Both the position numbers and the translations under genes were made by a program. A stretch of 54,022 bases of DNA, from the NCBI GenBank assembly GCA_023260655.1, contig JALQUU010000014.1, positions 1-54,022 on the forward strand, given 5' to 3'. This DNA is from Paracoccaceae bacterium. Lineage in GTDB: Bacteria; Pseudomonadota; Alphaproteobacteria; Rhodobacterales; Rhodobacteraceae. The stretch's first letter is position 1; each line of letters starts with the position of its first letter. Positions 44,204 through 53,907 of the stretch are shown in pieces. Under the pieces are notes generated by a model. That model made no database searches. It was not told where the DNA came from and was given only the letters and a program-made list of their open reading frames with translations.

Positions 44204-47200
44204 CTATGGGGAGGGGCGCGGGGCGTCAAGGGTTGTGGCGCGCACATAGGCGGTGCGCAAGATATGCTCTGAGAGGGGCATGAAGGTGGCGGTGCTTGTC
44301 CAGATGAAGGCGGTTTCGATGCGCTTATCCGGATAAACCGCTGACAGGGCGGCGGAATATGCTGCCATCTGGCGCAGGAGGCCTTCGGGCACCTCGGATT
44401 CCGACGCGGGAACGACGCTGTTTGTCTTGTAATCAATCGCAAGCACGTGATCGGCTGCGACGATAAGGCGGTCGATCTTGCCGTAGATGCGGCCGAGCTC
44501 GGGGAGGGTGGCCGAAATCGGCACCTCGACGAGGCCTTGGGTGAAGTATTGCAAAAGGGCAGGCGACTGGATGGTGCGGCGGGCTTCTTCCAGCGCGGGT
44601 GCGAGCGCTGCGGGATCGAAACCGGAGGCGAGTTGCGCGGAGGCTTCTTGCCAGAGCGAAGGGGCAAGGGCGGGTAGCTTTTCCAAAAGGAGATGGACGA
44701 GAGAGCCGAAAGACAGCGCTTCGTCTGGCGCGCGGCCTTCGCCGGGGAGCGCGTGTTCGCCGCCCAGAGAAGAGGGGCGGATGGTGCCTTGCGGCCTGGG
44801 CATCCGCTTGGCGGGAAGATTGAAATGCGGATCGAGCGCTTTGGTTTGCGGGGACGACTTGGCTTTCGGCGCGTCGAGCGGAAGGGCGTGCCAGCCTTCG
44901 TCTTCCATGCGCAAGCCTTGGCCGCTCGAATAGGCGTAGGGCGCTGCACCCATGTTGGTCATGCTGGTTTCAAGCTGCGCGTACCAGCCGTTCGAGTCAT
45001 CCTTGAGTTTGCCCGATCCGGCAAGGATTAACCACTTTTCCGCACGGGTTAGAGCCACATATAGGAGCCTGTCCCGCTCGGCGTCGATGGTGCCTTGGCG
45101 GGTTTCGCGGATGTCGTTGTAGAATTCGGGGTGCTCGGCGGCGTTGGGCCACCACCAGCAGAGGCCGTCGTGCAGGACGATGCGCTTCTCGTTCTGATCC
45201 TTGCGGTCCATCGTGTCGGGGAGGATGACGATCGGGGCTTCGAGGCCTTTCGCGCCGTGAACGGTCATGACGCGAATTTCGTCCACATCGCCATCGAACT
45301 GGCGTTTGATTTCCAGATCGTCGGTTTCGATCCAGCCGAGGAAGCCGGTGAGGCTGGGGATGTCGTTCTGCTCATAGGCAAGGGCCTGCGAGAGGAGGGC
45401 GTCAATCCCGTCTTCGGCTTCAGTTCCGAGGCGCGCCAAAAGTTTGCGGCGGCCATCGTGGCGGATGAGGATCCGTTCGATCAAATCGTAAGGGCGGAGA
45501 TAGTCAGACTGAGCCGCGAGATCGTCCAGAATAGAGACTGTTTCGGCATAATCTTCAGCATTCTCCTGTAGCGCAGCCCAAAGGGTTTTGTCGCCGCGCG
45601 CGTGGGCGAGGGTGAAGAGCTGTTGCTCGGACCAGCCGAAAAGCGGGGAGCGCAGGGCGGTTGCGAGAGAGAGATCGTCTTCCGGCGTGGCGACGGCGGA
45701 AAGGAGCACGGCCAGATCGCGGACCGCGAGTTCGGCGCTCACTTTCAAGCGGTCCGATCCGGCGATAGGCAGGTTCGCTTCCTTACAGGCCTTGATGATA
45801 TGGGCGAAAAGCGCAGAGCGGCGCTGCACGAGGATCAGGAAATCACCCGCGCGAACGGGCCGCGCCACGATGGGGCCGCCATCTTTCGGGGTTTCGGGGA
45901 TCGTGGCCCCCGATTGGATCATGTTCCGGATTTCTTGGGCGATCTGGCGGGCGAGGCGCACATCGTGATGATCCGGAGAAATCCAGTCGACAGTCGCGTC
46001 TTCCGGCGGTTTCTCCTTCTCGGCGGGTTCGACGAGGGGCCAGAGATCGACGCGACCGGGGAGGAGGTCGTGGAACGCGATGTGAGACGAATTCGCCTCG
46101 AAACCTGATCCTTCGCGATCCGTGAAGGTGTGATCGACGAGGGAAAGGATCGTCTTCGACGACCGGAAGGAATAGCGCAGGCTGGTGGAGACGAGCCGGG
46201 TGCCAATGGGGTCGAGCCGCTCGGCGAAGCGAAGGCGCATGCGGTCGAATTCCTTCGGGTCGGCGCCCTGGAAGCTGTAGATCGACTGCTTCTTGTCACC
46301 CACGACGAAGATGGTGCGCTGTTTGTTCGAGTTCGCGCCTTCGCCGGAGGTGAATTCCTGACTGAGGAGGTCGATGACCTGCCACTGGAGGGGGTTGGTG
46401 TCTTGGGCCTCGTCGACGAGGATATGGTCGATGCCGCCGTCGAGGCGGTAGAGCACCCAAGAGGCGACTTCAGAGCGGGAAAGCAGGTCGCGGGCCTTGA
46501 GGATGAGATCGTCGAAGTCGAGCCAGCCGCGCACCAGTTTTCGAGACTGATACGCCTCGATATAGGGTTTCGCGAAGGCATGAAGGTCGGCGGTGGCTTC
46601 CCACGCTTTGATCCGGTTCAGGAGTTCATGGGCGGTAGCGGTGCGTTCGATCCAAGCGTCGATGTCGTCGATCAGATGGGCAACGGCCTCGCGTACCTTA
46701 TGGTGGTTCGCTTGGGGAATGCGGCCGACCTTGAATGGGCCGTTGTTCGAGTCACGGAAAAGCGGAACGAGCGCTTCGTGGGCGGCGATGCTGGGTTGGG
46801 TGAGATTGATCTTGGAGAGGCCGTCGGCAAATTTCTTGGTCGCCGCCCCCTGCTTCGGGAAGAGTTCGCAAATGTCCTTCGCAAGGGCCGCTTCCCCGCC
46901 CGTAAAGGCGATGGGGAGCACATCTTCGGGCTTGGCTGTGGGATCAACACTGAAAAGTGGCGCGAGGGTGGTGCGGTTGTGATTAACTTGAAAGCCCGCG
47001 CGGTTCATCACGATGGATTCGGTGAACTCGTCGAAATCCGAGCCGGAAAGGCGCATCGCAACGGCTTCCATTGCAAGGCGATAAGGGCCTTCGGCCATGT
47101 CGCGGACAATTTCGGCGCGGAGGAGTGCGCCGGCGCGGTCGTCCATTTCCTGAAAGTTCGGGCTGACTTGGGCTTCGAGCGGGAAGCGGCGCAGGAGGGT

Positions 47201-47587
47201 GGCGCAGAAGGAGTGGATGGTTTGGACCTTGAGGCCACCGGGGGTTTCGATGGCGCGAGCGAAGAGGGTGCGGGCATCGCGCAGGAGTTCGGCATTTAGG
47301 CTCTGTTCCAGCCCGAGTTTGTGCATTTCGGCGGACAAAGGCCCGTCTTCGAGCATGGCCCATTCGCCCAATCGGCGGAACAGGCGGTTCTGCATCTCGG
47401 AGGCGGCGGCCTTGGTGTAGGTGAGGCAGAGGATCTTTTGCGGCTCGACGCCGTCGAGAAGAAGGCGCGCGACGCGGTCTGTCAGCACGCGGGTTTTGCC
47501 GGAGCCTGCGTTTGCGCCGACCCAAGTGGAGACATCGGGGCGCGCGGCGCTGACTTGGGCGCGGGTGGCGTCGTTCATGCCGGTCAT
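44204..47587 (-). CDS. addA: Double-strand break repair helicase-nuclease AddA
   Basis: A 1127-residue UvrD/RecB-like helicase with a C-terminal nuclease, partner of AddB in processing DNA ends for RecA (the alphaproteobacterial RecBCD equivalent). Walker A lies in VGANAGSGKTRVLTDRVA near residue 22. Further helicase motifs: ILVDEAQDTNPLQWQVID (II), VGDKKQSIYSFQGADP (III), VMTVHGAKGLEAPIVILPD (V) and YVALTRAEKWLIL (VI). The nuclease core IYGKIDRLIVAADHVLAIDYKT is near the C-terminus. The ATG overlaps the addB stop (ATGA). Length and domain order are normal. Confidence 0.96.
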   Translation of the reverse strand: MTGMNDATRAQVSAARPDVSTWVGANAGSGKTRVLTDRVARLLLDGVEPQKILCLTYTKAAASEMQNRLFRRLGEWAMLEDGPLSAEMHKLGLEQSLNAELLRDARTLFARAIETPGGLKVQTIHSFCATLLRRFPLEAQVSPNFQEMDDRAGALLRAEIVRDMAEGPYRLAMEAVAMRLSGSDFDEFTESIVMNRAGFQVNHNRTTLAPLFSVDPTAKPEDVLPIAFTGGEAALAKDICELFPKQGAATKKFADGLSKINLTQPSIAAHEALVPLFRDSNNGPFKVGRIPQANHHKVREAVAHLIDDIDAWIERTATAHELLNRIKAWEATADLHAFAKPYIEAYQSRKLVRGWLDFDDLILKARDLLSRSEVASWVLYRLDGGIDHILVDEAQDTNPLQWQVIDLLSQEFTSGEGANSNKQRTIFVVGDKKQSIYSFQGADPKEFDRMRLRFAERLDPIGTRLVSTSLRYSFRSSKTILSLVDHTFTDREGSGFEANSSHIAFHDLLPGRVDLWPLVEPAEKEKPPEDATVDWISPDHHDVRLARQIAQEIRNMIQSGATIPETPKDGGPIVARPVRAGDFLILVQRRSALFAHIIKACKEANLPIAGSDRLKVSAELAVRDLAVLLSAVATPEDDLSLATALRSPLFGWSEQQLFTLAHARGDKTLWAALQENAEDYAETVSILDDLAAQSDYLRPYDLIERILIRHDGRRKLLARLGTEAEDGIDALLSQALAYEQNDIPSLTGFLGWIETDDLEIKRQFDGDVDEIRVMTVHGAKGLEAPIVILPDTMDRKDQNEKRIVLHDGLCWWWPNAAEHPEFYNDIRETRQGTIDAERDRLLYVALTRAEKWLILAGSGKLKDDSNGWYAQLETSMTNMGAAPYAYSSGQGLRMEDEGWHALPLDAPKAKSSPQTKALDPHFNLPAKRMPRPQGTIRPSSLGGEHALPGEGRAPDEALSFGSLVHLLLEKLPALAPSLWQEASAQLASGFDPAALAPALEEARRTIQSPALLQYFTQGLVEVPISATLPELGRIYGKIDRLIVAADHVLAIDYKTNSVVPASESEVPEGLLRQMAAYSAALSAVYPDKRIETAFIWTSTATFMPLSEHILRTAYVRATTLDAPRPSP

Positions 47588-50514
47588 TCGAGCGCCTCCG
47601 GGCTGGCCGACTGGGTTTCATCCCACTCGCCGTAGCGGGCGAGGTGATCGTAGGGGGCGGCGTGTTTTGTTTGCTCCATCTGTTTGCGGGCGGTGAAGCC
47701 CGCGCCTTCGAGCAGGTAGTGCGACAAGAGCCGGTTGAGCCACTCCCAAGTGGCGGCGATCTGGTCTGCGCCGTCTTTTGATACGAGTTCGGCTGGCTGG
47801 GTATTCAGCTTGGAACTGACTTCGAGATAGGCGGCGAGGCTGACATCGGATGGATCGACATCCTTGAACGCACCGCGGCGGATCATGGCGGCTTCGATCT
47901 GAAGCTGGCGGTCGAAGTGCTTTTGCTGGGCCTGCGTTGGGGGCGAGCCGGTTTTGTAATCGTAGAGGTGGATAGTGCCATCGGCTGCGCGGTCGATCCT
48001 GTCGGCTTTACCTTTCAGGGTGAGGTCGAAAGCGGGAAGAGTGAGCACGCCAACCGCTTCGATTTCTGCGAGGGAGGATTGGGATTGGCGGGCGATTTCT
48101 TCTTCGACGAAGGCGGAGGCGAGTTTGCGGAGACGGGCGCTCCAGAGCATGCGGACTTCGGGCCATGGGACGTTTTGGGCCAGAACAGACTCTGTTTCGG
48201 CAAGCAGGTGATCGACGTTAAGGAGAGAGGGGTCGCGTTTGACGGCGCGGAGGAACTTCTCGAACGCCTCGTGCAGGGCGATGCCTTTGAGGCGGGCGTC
48301 GGCGGATTGCATGAGAGGATCAAGGGGCTGGAGCTTGAGGATTTCGCGGGCGTAGATCGCGTAGGGGTCGCGGACGAGGGTTTTGATCTGGGTGACCGAG
48401 AGCTTCTTCGGCAGCGCGTCTTTCGGTGGGATCGGGGCGGGGCGGGTGGCTGCGGGCGCGGTGGCGTAGGCCTCCAGAGCGGCGACTTTCGCCAGCCAAT
48501 CGCTCCCGCGCGTACGCATCGCCTCGAGCGCGGTTTTGCCGCCTTGGTTAGGCAGGCCTTCGAGGAGGTTGGTGAGGCGGTTGAGCCAACGGGAGGGCAC
48601 GGATTGTGCGTCGTCCGAGCGGAGTGAGCGGGTGAGCCAGACCTCTTTCGCGCCGATGGCCTGCTGGAAATCGTGGGCCGCGAGGCCGAGGCGAACTTCG
48701 GGGAGGCGCATCTTGGCTTGGAGGCGCATTGCGCGGTTCATCCACGGATCGGGCTGAAGGGCGGCGGGCCAAGATCCATCGTTGAGGCTGCCGAGGATCA
48801 GGAGATCGGAGCCCATAACGCGGGCTTCCAAGGTGCCCCAGATGCGGATCATCGGGTGGGGCTCGACGGCGGAGCGGACAACTTCGCGCATCAGGAGTGC
48901 GGAAATCAGGCTAGAATAGTCTCTAGATTCCATGAGGCCGCCATGCTCGGCCTCGGCTTCCAAGCGCTGCATGGCTGTGAGAGCGGCGATGCCTGCATCG
49001 CCTTCCCATAGTGGAATGGTTTCGCCGCCGCCTGCTGAGAGCTTTTGCGCCAGAGCGAGGTGATGCTTGACCAGATCGGTGAGCTGAGCCTCGGGGCGTT
49101 CGGTGTTGGCAAGGCAGGAAACGAGCCAGCCCATCCATTCCTGAACTTCGGGCGAGCGTGTTTCGGCCCAAGCGGTGAGGGTTTCCGCCGTTGGGAAGGG
49201 CATGCCGTGGCGTCGGATTTGTAATTCGAGGAGGCGCGTGTTGCGGAGGTGCAGTTTGCGGCCTTCGCCTGTGTGGCAGAGCGGGTGTTTCAGGATGACG
49301 AGCAGTGCTTCGGCGGTGAGGCGACCTTCGAGCAGGGCCGAGGTGTGGCGCAGGAAGCGGCCGGGGGCGCTGAGGTGAAGCGGTTCGCCGGCGCTGTCGT
49401 CAGGTGGGAGGCGCCAACGGTCGAGATGGGCGGCGACTTGGCGGGTGAGCATCCTGTCAGGCGTGATGAGCGCGGCGCTTTGGCCATCCTCGGCGGCTTG
49501 GCGCAGGCGGAGAGCGATGGACAGCGCTTCATGGCGGCGGCTGGGCGCTTCGATGAGGGTGATTTCTTGGGTTGCTTTGGCCAGATCGGGCAGGTTCGGG
49601 CCTTCGGCAAGCCAGCAATCGGTGACGGGCGCGGGGCGGAGCGCGAGGGAGACGAGCGCGTTGCGGCCCGGGTTCGGTTCGGTGCTATGGGGCCACTGGA
49701 GGATATCGCCACGCGCAATTTTGAGATCGTCCATCAATCGGCGGAAGCGGGTTTGCGGATGATCTTCGGCGGTCAGCGGATCGTTGAGATCGTCCCATGC
49801 CTGCGTCGGCATGGCGAAATCGAAGCCTGGCAGGATGATGGCGCCTTGGGGCAGTTTCGCCACGGCGCACATCAGGCGGCGGGTTGTGGCCCACGAACCG
49901 GTGGAGCCCGCGAGGATCACGGACGTTTCGGGCGGGTTTTGCTGCCAATCGGCGGTGATGAGATCAACCGCGAGGCTTTGGCGTTCGCGCGCGTCGGGGG
50001 TTTCCTGCATGTCGGCCAGATAATTGGCGGCGATGCCGAGGAAGGCTTGGGTGCGCGCCCAATGGGCAGAGTGGTTGGCCACGTCGATCGCGGCGGCTTG
50101 GTTCGGGTGGATGCCTTCGCCGTGCATTTCGTCGATCAAGGACGCGAGGCTATCGGCCAGATTGTAGAGCGAGCTTCGGGCGGCGAGATCGGGCTGGGCA
50201 TCCAAGAGAGAAGCGATCAGGCGGGTGAGTTCGAGGCGGCGGCGGAGCGGGGAGCTGGCGGGGGGCAGGCCGAGAAGCCCTTGCTCCAACTCGCCCACAA
50301 GTTCGATGCGCGGGAGGAGCAGCGCGGGGCCTTGGTGGAACAGCTCGGTGATGCGCCGCTCCATGCGGCGGGTGTTAACGATGATGCGGACCTGCGCGAG
50401 CGCTTCGGGCGGCTGACCCCGATGGGCTTCGATCAGGTGATCGACGAGAGCGCGCGGGAAATCCGCTCCGGGCGGGAGGCCGAAAACGCGGGGCTTCTCT
50501 TGGCGGTCAAACAT
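47584..50514 (-). CDS. addB: Double-strand break repair protein AddB
   Basis: A 976-residue alphaproteobacterial AddB. The opening VFGLPPGADFPRALVDHLIE and IIVNTRRMERRI match the family; as usual in this lineage the N-terminal helicase-like part has no clear Walker A motif. The middle includes VMGSDLLILGSLNDGSWP. The C-terminal RecB-type nuclease shows LKGKADRIDRAADGTIHLYDYKTG, with Asp and Lys catalytic residues, and the YLxL-like QLQIEAAMI segment. It overlaps the murU-like gene by eight bases at its start and addA by four at its end, so all are co-translated from one message. Confidence 0.95.
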   Translation of the reverse strand: MFDRQEKPRVFGLPPGADFPRALVDHLIEAHRGQPPEALAQVRIIVNTRRMERRITELFHQGPALLLPRIELVGELEQGLLGLPPASSPLRRRLELTRLIASLLDAQPDLAARSSLYNLADSLASLIDEMHGEGIHPNQAAAIDVANHSAHWARTQAFLGIAANYLADMQETPDARERQSLAVDLITADWQQNPPETSVILAGSTGSWATTRRLMCAVAKLPQGAIILPGFDFAMPTQAWDDLNDPLTAEDHPQTRFRRLMDDLKIARGDILQWPHSTEPNPGRNALVSLALRPAPVTDCWLAEGPNLPDLAKATQEITLIEAPSRRHEALSIALRLRQAAEDGQSAALITPDRMLTRQVAAHLDRWRLPPDDSAGEPLHLSAPGRFLRHTSALLEGRLTAEALLVILKHPLCHTGEGRKLHLRNTRLLELQIRRHGMPFPTAETLTAWAETRSPEVQEWMGWLVSCLANTERPEAQLTDLVKHHLALAQKLSAGGGETIPLWEGDAGIAALTAMQRLEAEAEHGGLMESRDYSSLISALLMREVVRSAVEPHPMIRIWGTLEARVMGSDLLILGSLNDGSWPAALQPDPWMNRAMRLQAKMRLPEVRLGLAAHDFQQAIGAKEVWLTRSLRSDDAQSVPSRWLNRLTNLLEGLPNQGGKTALEAMRTRGSDWLAKVAALEAYATAPAATRPAPIPPKDALPKKLSVTQIKTLVRDPYAIYAREILKLQPLDPLMQSADARLKGIALHEAFEKFLRAVKRDPSLLNVDHLLAETESVLAQNVPWPEVRMLWSARLRKLASAFVEEEIARQSQSSLAEIEAVGVLTLPAFDLTLKGKADRIDRAADGTIHLYDYKTGSPPTQAQQKHFDRQLQIEAAMIRRGAFKDVDPSDVSLAAYLEVSSKLNTQPAELVSKDGADQIAATWEWLNRLLSHYLLEGAGFTARKQMEQTKHAAPYDHLARYGEWDETQSASPEALE

Positions 50515-51199
50515 CGGAACCTTTCAACAGGGCCTCCCCGAGGAGGATACCTTCGGGGCGGCCAACATCGCACCATTTTCCCGGATATGGGAGGCCGTAA
50601 AGCCTGCCTTGACCGAGCATCGCATCCCACAAACGGTTGAGCGAGAAAGACTGCTCGGGGATTGCGGCAAGACCATCGGGTTTGATGATCTGCGCGCCCG
50701 CGTAGATCAGGCCGGGCCCGCGCGAGGCTTGGCCTTCGTGGCCCAGCATGAAGTCGCCCTGGCCGGTGTGGCCCAGCGCGCTTCCCTTTGGGATGCAGAG
50801 GAGGAGCGCGTCCATCTTCTCGGGATCCCATGCGGCCTCCAGAAGCGACAGGGGGTTCGGGCCGCGCCAGACGTAATCGGTGTTGAGTGTGAAGACCGGG
50901 CCTTCGCCCAAGAGCGGCAGGGCTTGGCGGAGGCCGCCTCCGGTTTCGAGAATATCGGGCGTTTCATGGGAAAGACGCATGGGTTCGGCCGCGAGGTGCT
51001 CTTCGATCTGCGCGGCGAGGTAATGGGTGTTCACGACGATCTGCTGAGGCGCGATGGCTTTCGCCAGATCGAGGGCGTGATCCAAGAGCGCCTTGCCGCC
51101 CACTTCGATCAGGGGCTTCGGGCGGGATTTGGTGAGGTCGCCCATCCGCGTGCCGAAGCCAGCGGCGAAGAGCATTACGGCGCTTGGACGGTTCCGCAT
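50507..51199 (-). CDS. Sugar-phosphate nucleotidyltransferase, MurU-like
   Basis: A 230-residue nucleotidyltransferase. AMLFAAGFGTRMG-type motif is seen as VMLFAAGFGTRMGDL, followed by SRPKPLIEVGGKALLDHALD; FTLNTDYVWRG holds the metal-binding Asp. The layout matches MurU, which converts MurNAc-1-phosphate to UDP-MurNAc in the cell-wall recycling route that bypasses MurA and hence fosfomycin. The directly upstream gene is AmgK-like, the kinase of the same route, supporting the call. Start 51199 is used; ATG 51175, forming TAATG with the upstream stop, would shorten it by eight residues. GlmU- or RmlA-type roles are less likely. Confidence 0.83.
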   Translation of the reverse strand: MRNRPSAVMLFAAGFGTRMGDLTKSRPKPLIEVGGKALLDHALDLAKAIAPQQIVVNTHYLAAQIEEHLAAEPMRLSHETPDILETGGGLRQALPLLGEGPVFTLNTDYVWRGPNPLSLLEAAWDPEKMDALLLCIPKGSALGHTGQGDFMLGHEGQASRGPGLIYAGAQIIKPDGLAAIPEQSFSLNRLWDAMLGQGRLYGLPYPGKWCDVGRPEGILLGEALLKGSDV

Positions 51200-52197
51200 A
51201 GGTCTTTCAGCTTTTGCAGGTTGGCAGGGGTGGGTTCGGGCAGTTCGGCGCGGATCAGGGGGGCGATGCCCGCGAGAACAGGGTGCTTGAGGTCGTTCAT
51301 CAGATGCGCCCAGACGCGGGGGATCAGATCGACGTAATGAGGTTTGCAGCCGAGCATCGAGAGGCGGGCGAAGACACCCAAGATGCGGAGGTTTCGCTGT
51401 GCGCCGAGGAGGTGGTAGGCGAGGAGGAAATGGCCTGTATTCGTCTCTGTTGCGGCGCAATAGCGAGAAATCATCCCATGCATGATCTCGTAGGGCACGT
51501 CGCGGCGGGCATCTTCGAGGAGCGAGACGAGATCATAGGCGGGGTGGCCGAGCATCGCGTCTTGGAAATCGAGCTGGCCTGCCTTGGCCGGGCCTTCGCG
51601 ATCCGGCAGCCAAAGCAGGTTTTCGGCGTGGTAATCGCGGAGGATCATCACGGGCGTTTCGGGAACGTGGGTTTCGAGGAGTTTCTGGAACGCGGTTTGG
51701 AACGCGGCTTCACGGGTCTCGTCGGCTCCGAGAAGGCCTGTGCGATACCAGTGCCATGCGAGTGCGGCCATGCGGGCCATGACTTCGGGGTTATAGGGTT
51801 TCAGCCCATCGGCGGGCGGGGCGGCGTGGAGCGCTATCAGCGCGTTGGTTGCCGCCTCGTACATCGGAGCTTCGAGGCCGGGGTTCTTCAGGACGACGCG
51901 GGCGAAGAGGTCGTCTCCGAGGTCTTCGAGGAGGAGGAAGCCGTTCGGCTGGTCTTCGGCGAGGATCTTCGGGGCGGAAAGGCCGATGCTGGAGAGGTGT
52001 TTGGCAACGTGGAGGAAGGGGTGGACGTCTTCACCTTTGGCGGGGTCGGCGTCCATTAGGACGGTGGGGGTGCCGTGGGCGGAAAGCAGGCGGAAGTATT
52101 TCCGGTTGGAGGCGTCGCCCGCTAAGGGCGTGATCGCGGTGCCCGCCCATGCAGTTTGGTCGACGAAGGCGCGGGCGAGATCGGCGCGGGAGGTCAT
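51175..52197 (-). CDS. Aminoglycoside-phosphotransferase-fold sugar kinase, AmgK-like
   Basis: A 340-residue APH-fold kinase. AmgK phosphorylates the anomeric position of MurNAc and GlcNAc, making the substrate for MurU. Visible parts are PLAGDASNRKYFRL (nucleotide loop), LLLEDLGDDLFARVV, the catalytic ILRDYHAENLLWLP with Asp/Asn, and GQLDFQDAMLGHPAYDLVSLLED with the metal-binding Asp. The ATG at 52197 overlaps the tsaE stop (ATGA). The tsaE-amgK-murU order is recurrent in alphaproteobacteria, so function is likely though unproven here. Confidence 0.84.
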   Translation of the reverse strand: MTSRADLARAFVDQTAWAGTAITPLAGDASNRKYFRLLSAHGTPTVLMDADPAKGEDVHPFLHVAKHLSSIGLSAPKILAEDQPNGFLLLEDLGDDLFARVVLKNPGLEAPMYEAATNALIALHAAPPADGLKPYNPEVMARMAALAWHWYRTGLLGADETREAAFQTAFQKLLETHVPETPVMILRDYHAENLLWLPDREGPAKAGQLDFQDAMLGHPAYDLVSLLEDARRDVPYEIMHGMISRYCAATETNTGHFLLAYHLLGAQRNLRILGVFARLSMLGCKPHYVDLIPRVWAHLMNDLKHPVLAGIAPLIRAELPEPTPANLQKLKDLCGTVQAP

Positions 52198-52664
52198 GCT
52201 AGAAGCTCCGGAAGGCGGGAGGCCCAAGCGGGGCCGGGGGTGATGGCAAGGGTGCGTTCCTCATCACCGGAGCCAGCAGCAAAGGCAAGGTGGAGCGCGT
52301 TTGACGGGGCGAGGGAGCCGAGGCGATCTGGCCATTCGACGAGGCAGATTGCGGTTTCGAAAGCGTCGACGAGGCCGAGTTCAATGGCTTCATCGGCAGA
52401 GGAAAGGCGGTAGAGATCGGCGTGCCAAAGCTCGGCCTCGGGGGTGTCGTAGACCTGCACGAGCGTGAAGGTGGGCGACGGCACATCTTCGGGCACGGGC
52501 AGGAGCGATTGTATCAGGGCGCGCGCGAAATGGGTTTTTCCGGCGCCGATCGAGCCCGAAAGCAAGAGCACGTCGCCCGCACAAAGCTGGCTGCCCAGTT
52601 TGGTGGCTAGGGCGGCGGTTTCCTCGGGGGAGTGGAGGGTGATTTGGACGGGCGCGCTGGACAT
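52194..52664 (-). CDS. tsaE: tRNA threonylcarbamoyladenosine biosynthesis ATPase TsaE
   Basis: A 156-residue P-loop protein required with TsaB and TsaD for t6A modification of ANN-decoding tRNAs. Walker A is LLSGSIGAGKTHFARALIQ; DVPSPTFTLVQVYDTP and LWHADLYRLSSADEAIELGL are the TsaE signature, followed by LVEWPDRLGSL. Start 52664 (MSSAPVQITLHSPEET) fits the family; the longer frame from 52760 adds a low-complexity run. The other two t6A genes are not in this window. First gene of the coupled tsaE-amgK-murU-addB-addA run. Confidence 0.95.
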   Translation of the reverse strand: MSSAPVQITLHSPEETAALATKLGSQLCAGDVLLLSGSIGAGKTHFARALIQSLLPVPEDVPSPTFTLVQVYDTPEAELWHADLYRLSSADEAIELGLVDAFETAICLVEWPDRLGSLAPSNALHLAFAAGSGDEERTLAITPGPAWASRLPELLA

Positions 52665-52701
52665 GGCGCGAAGATACCCTCTCGCCCCGCCGCTGCAAGC
52701 C

Positions 52702-53760
52702 TCAGCTGACGGCGAGGGTTTCCAGCGGGGCGGAACGCAAGGGGCTTGCGGTTGTGGCAAAGAGGATCAGGCAGGAGCCACCGGGAAGGCGGGTAGCCAT
52801 GGCGGAGACAGAGAGCCCGTCTTTCCGGTGGAGAATGGCCAGATCGGGGGGTGGTGTGCGGGAGCGGTCGATATAGGAGGTGAGCTGATCCCAGAAGGGC
52901 GAGGGCACGCAGAGATCGCGCCAATCGGAGACGGCGTTATGCAAAGTGCTGTTTGCGGCGATCGATTTCTCGGCATCGGGCCAGATCGTGTCGAAGGCCG
53001 CGTTCTGGAGGGACAGAGTGCCGTTGGGGGCGAAAAGAACCACGGCTTGATCGAAGTAATTCAGGATGGCGCGGATCTGTTTGAGTTCCTGCCGGAAGTG
53101 GCGGGTGAGGGAAATCTCGTCTGTGATGTCTTCGATCAGGAAGGCGAGGGTTCCGTCTGGGTGAGGCCTGCCGGTGATCCGGAAGGTCTGACCGGAGGGA
53201 AGCGACCACGTTTCGAGGAGTTCGCCCGAGGGTGCATCGCCGCCGATGCCCATGATCTTCTGCCGCCATTCACGGATGTCTTTCGGCTCGGGCATGGTGT
53301 GGTTGTCGCGCATGGCGTCGAAGAAGCCGAGGATGAAGGGGCGCGAGGTGAGGAAATCAACCGAGAGGTTGGTGAGGTCCAGAAGCGCCGGATTGAAAAG
53401 CGCGAGGCGGCGTTCCTTGTCGAAGATCGCAAGGCCGATGGAGAGGTTGGCGAAGGTTTTGGTGAGCTTCTGGACGAAGCTGCGCTGGATGGTTTCGGCG
53501 CGGATAACCTCGTCGAGCGGGAGGGCGGTGTAATGCACACCCTCACCGAGGCGCGTGCAGGACACTTCGAACCACAGTTCTTCCTGTTTGCTGATGCAGC
53601 GGACGCGTTTGGGGCGCATCTGCACCTCGGCCAGATCGCGCGGATCGAAGGCGGCACCGAGCGAGGAGGTTTTGGCGGGCTTCTCGGGTTGCTTGCCGAT
53701 GAGTGAGAGATAGGCGCGGTTGCCCCAAACGACTTGGCCAGAGGCACCAACGCACCACAT
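52702..53760 (-). CDS. PAS-domain protein, 5' portion missing or broken
   Basis: 352 residues from ATG 53760, with the frame open a further 48 codons to a TGA at 53907-53905. Three PAS-like regions are visible: PMWCVGASGQVVWGNRAYLSLIG (starting just before the ATG), FANLSIGLAIFDKERRLALFNPALLDL and FDQAVVLFAPNGTLSLQNAAFD. Between them lies TLAFLIEDITDEISLTRHF, a linker typical of signalling PAS proteins. No HisKA, ATPase, GGDEF or EAL domain follows. I recall that relatives next to tsaE in Rhodobacteraceae are longer, with a membrane anchor and another PAS-like region at the N-terminus. Here the upstream codons read plausibly (GSKVALQIIPVNGALRIEI) until they meet the TGA. The true start is probably lost through truncation, rearrangement or an assembly edge. 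Confidence 0.7.
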   Translation of the reverse strand: MWCVGASGQVVWGNRAYLSLIGKQPEKPAKTSSLGAAFDPRDLAEVQMRPKRVRCISKQEELWFEVSCTRLGEGVHYTALPLDEVIRAETIQRSFVQKLTKTFANLSIGLAIFDKERRLALFNPALLDLTNLSVDFLTSRPFILGFFDAMRDNHTMPEPKDIREWRQKIMGIGGDAPSGELLETWSLPSGQTFRITGRPHPDGTLAFLIEDITDEISLTRHFRQELKQIRAILNYFDQAVVLFAPNGTLSLQNAAFDTIWPDAEKSIAANSTLHNAVSDWRDLCVPSPFWDQLTSYIDRSRTPPPDLAILHRKDGLSVSAMATRLPGGSCLILFATTASPLRSAPLETLAVS

Positions 53761-53907
53761 CGGGCAGGCGGCATATTCGGCGGCACCAAGGGGCCGCGCA
53801 GAGTTGAGGGCGGGTTTTTCCTGCGGCTCTGACGGTTTTGGCGGAATTTCGATGCGGAGGGCGCCGTTGACCGGGATGATCTGCAGCGCGACTTTCGATC
53901 CTATTCA

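Noticed and set aside
49249-50640. 463-codon open frame antisense to addB
   Set aside because: Gly/Arg/Ala-rich shadow without motifs; addB is supported by family motifs and coupled overlaps.
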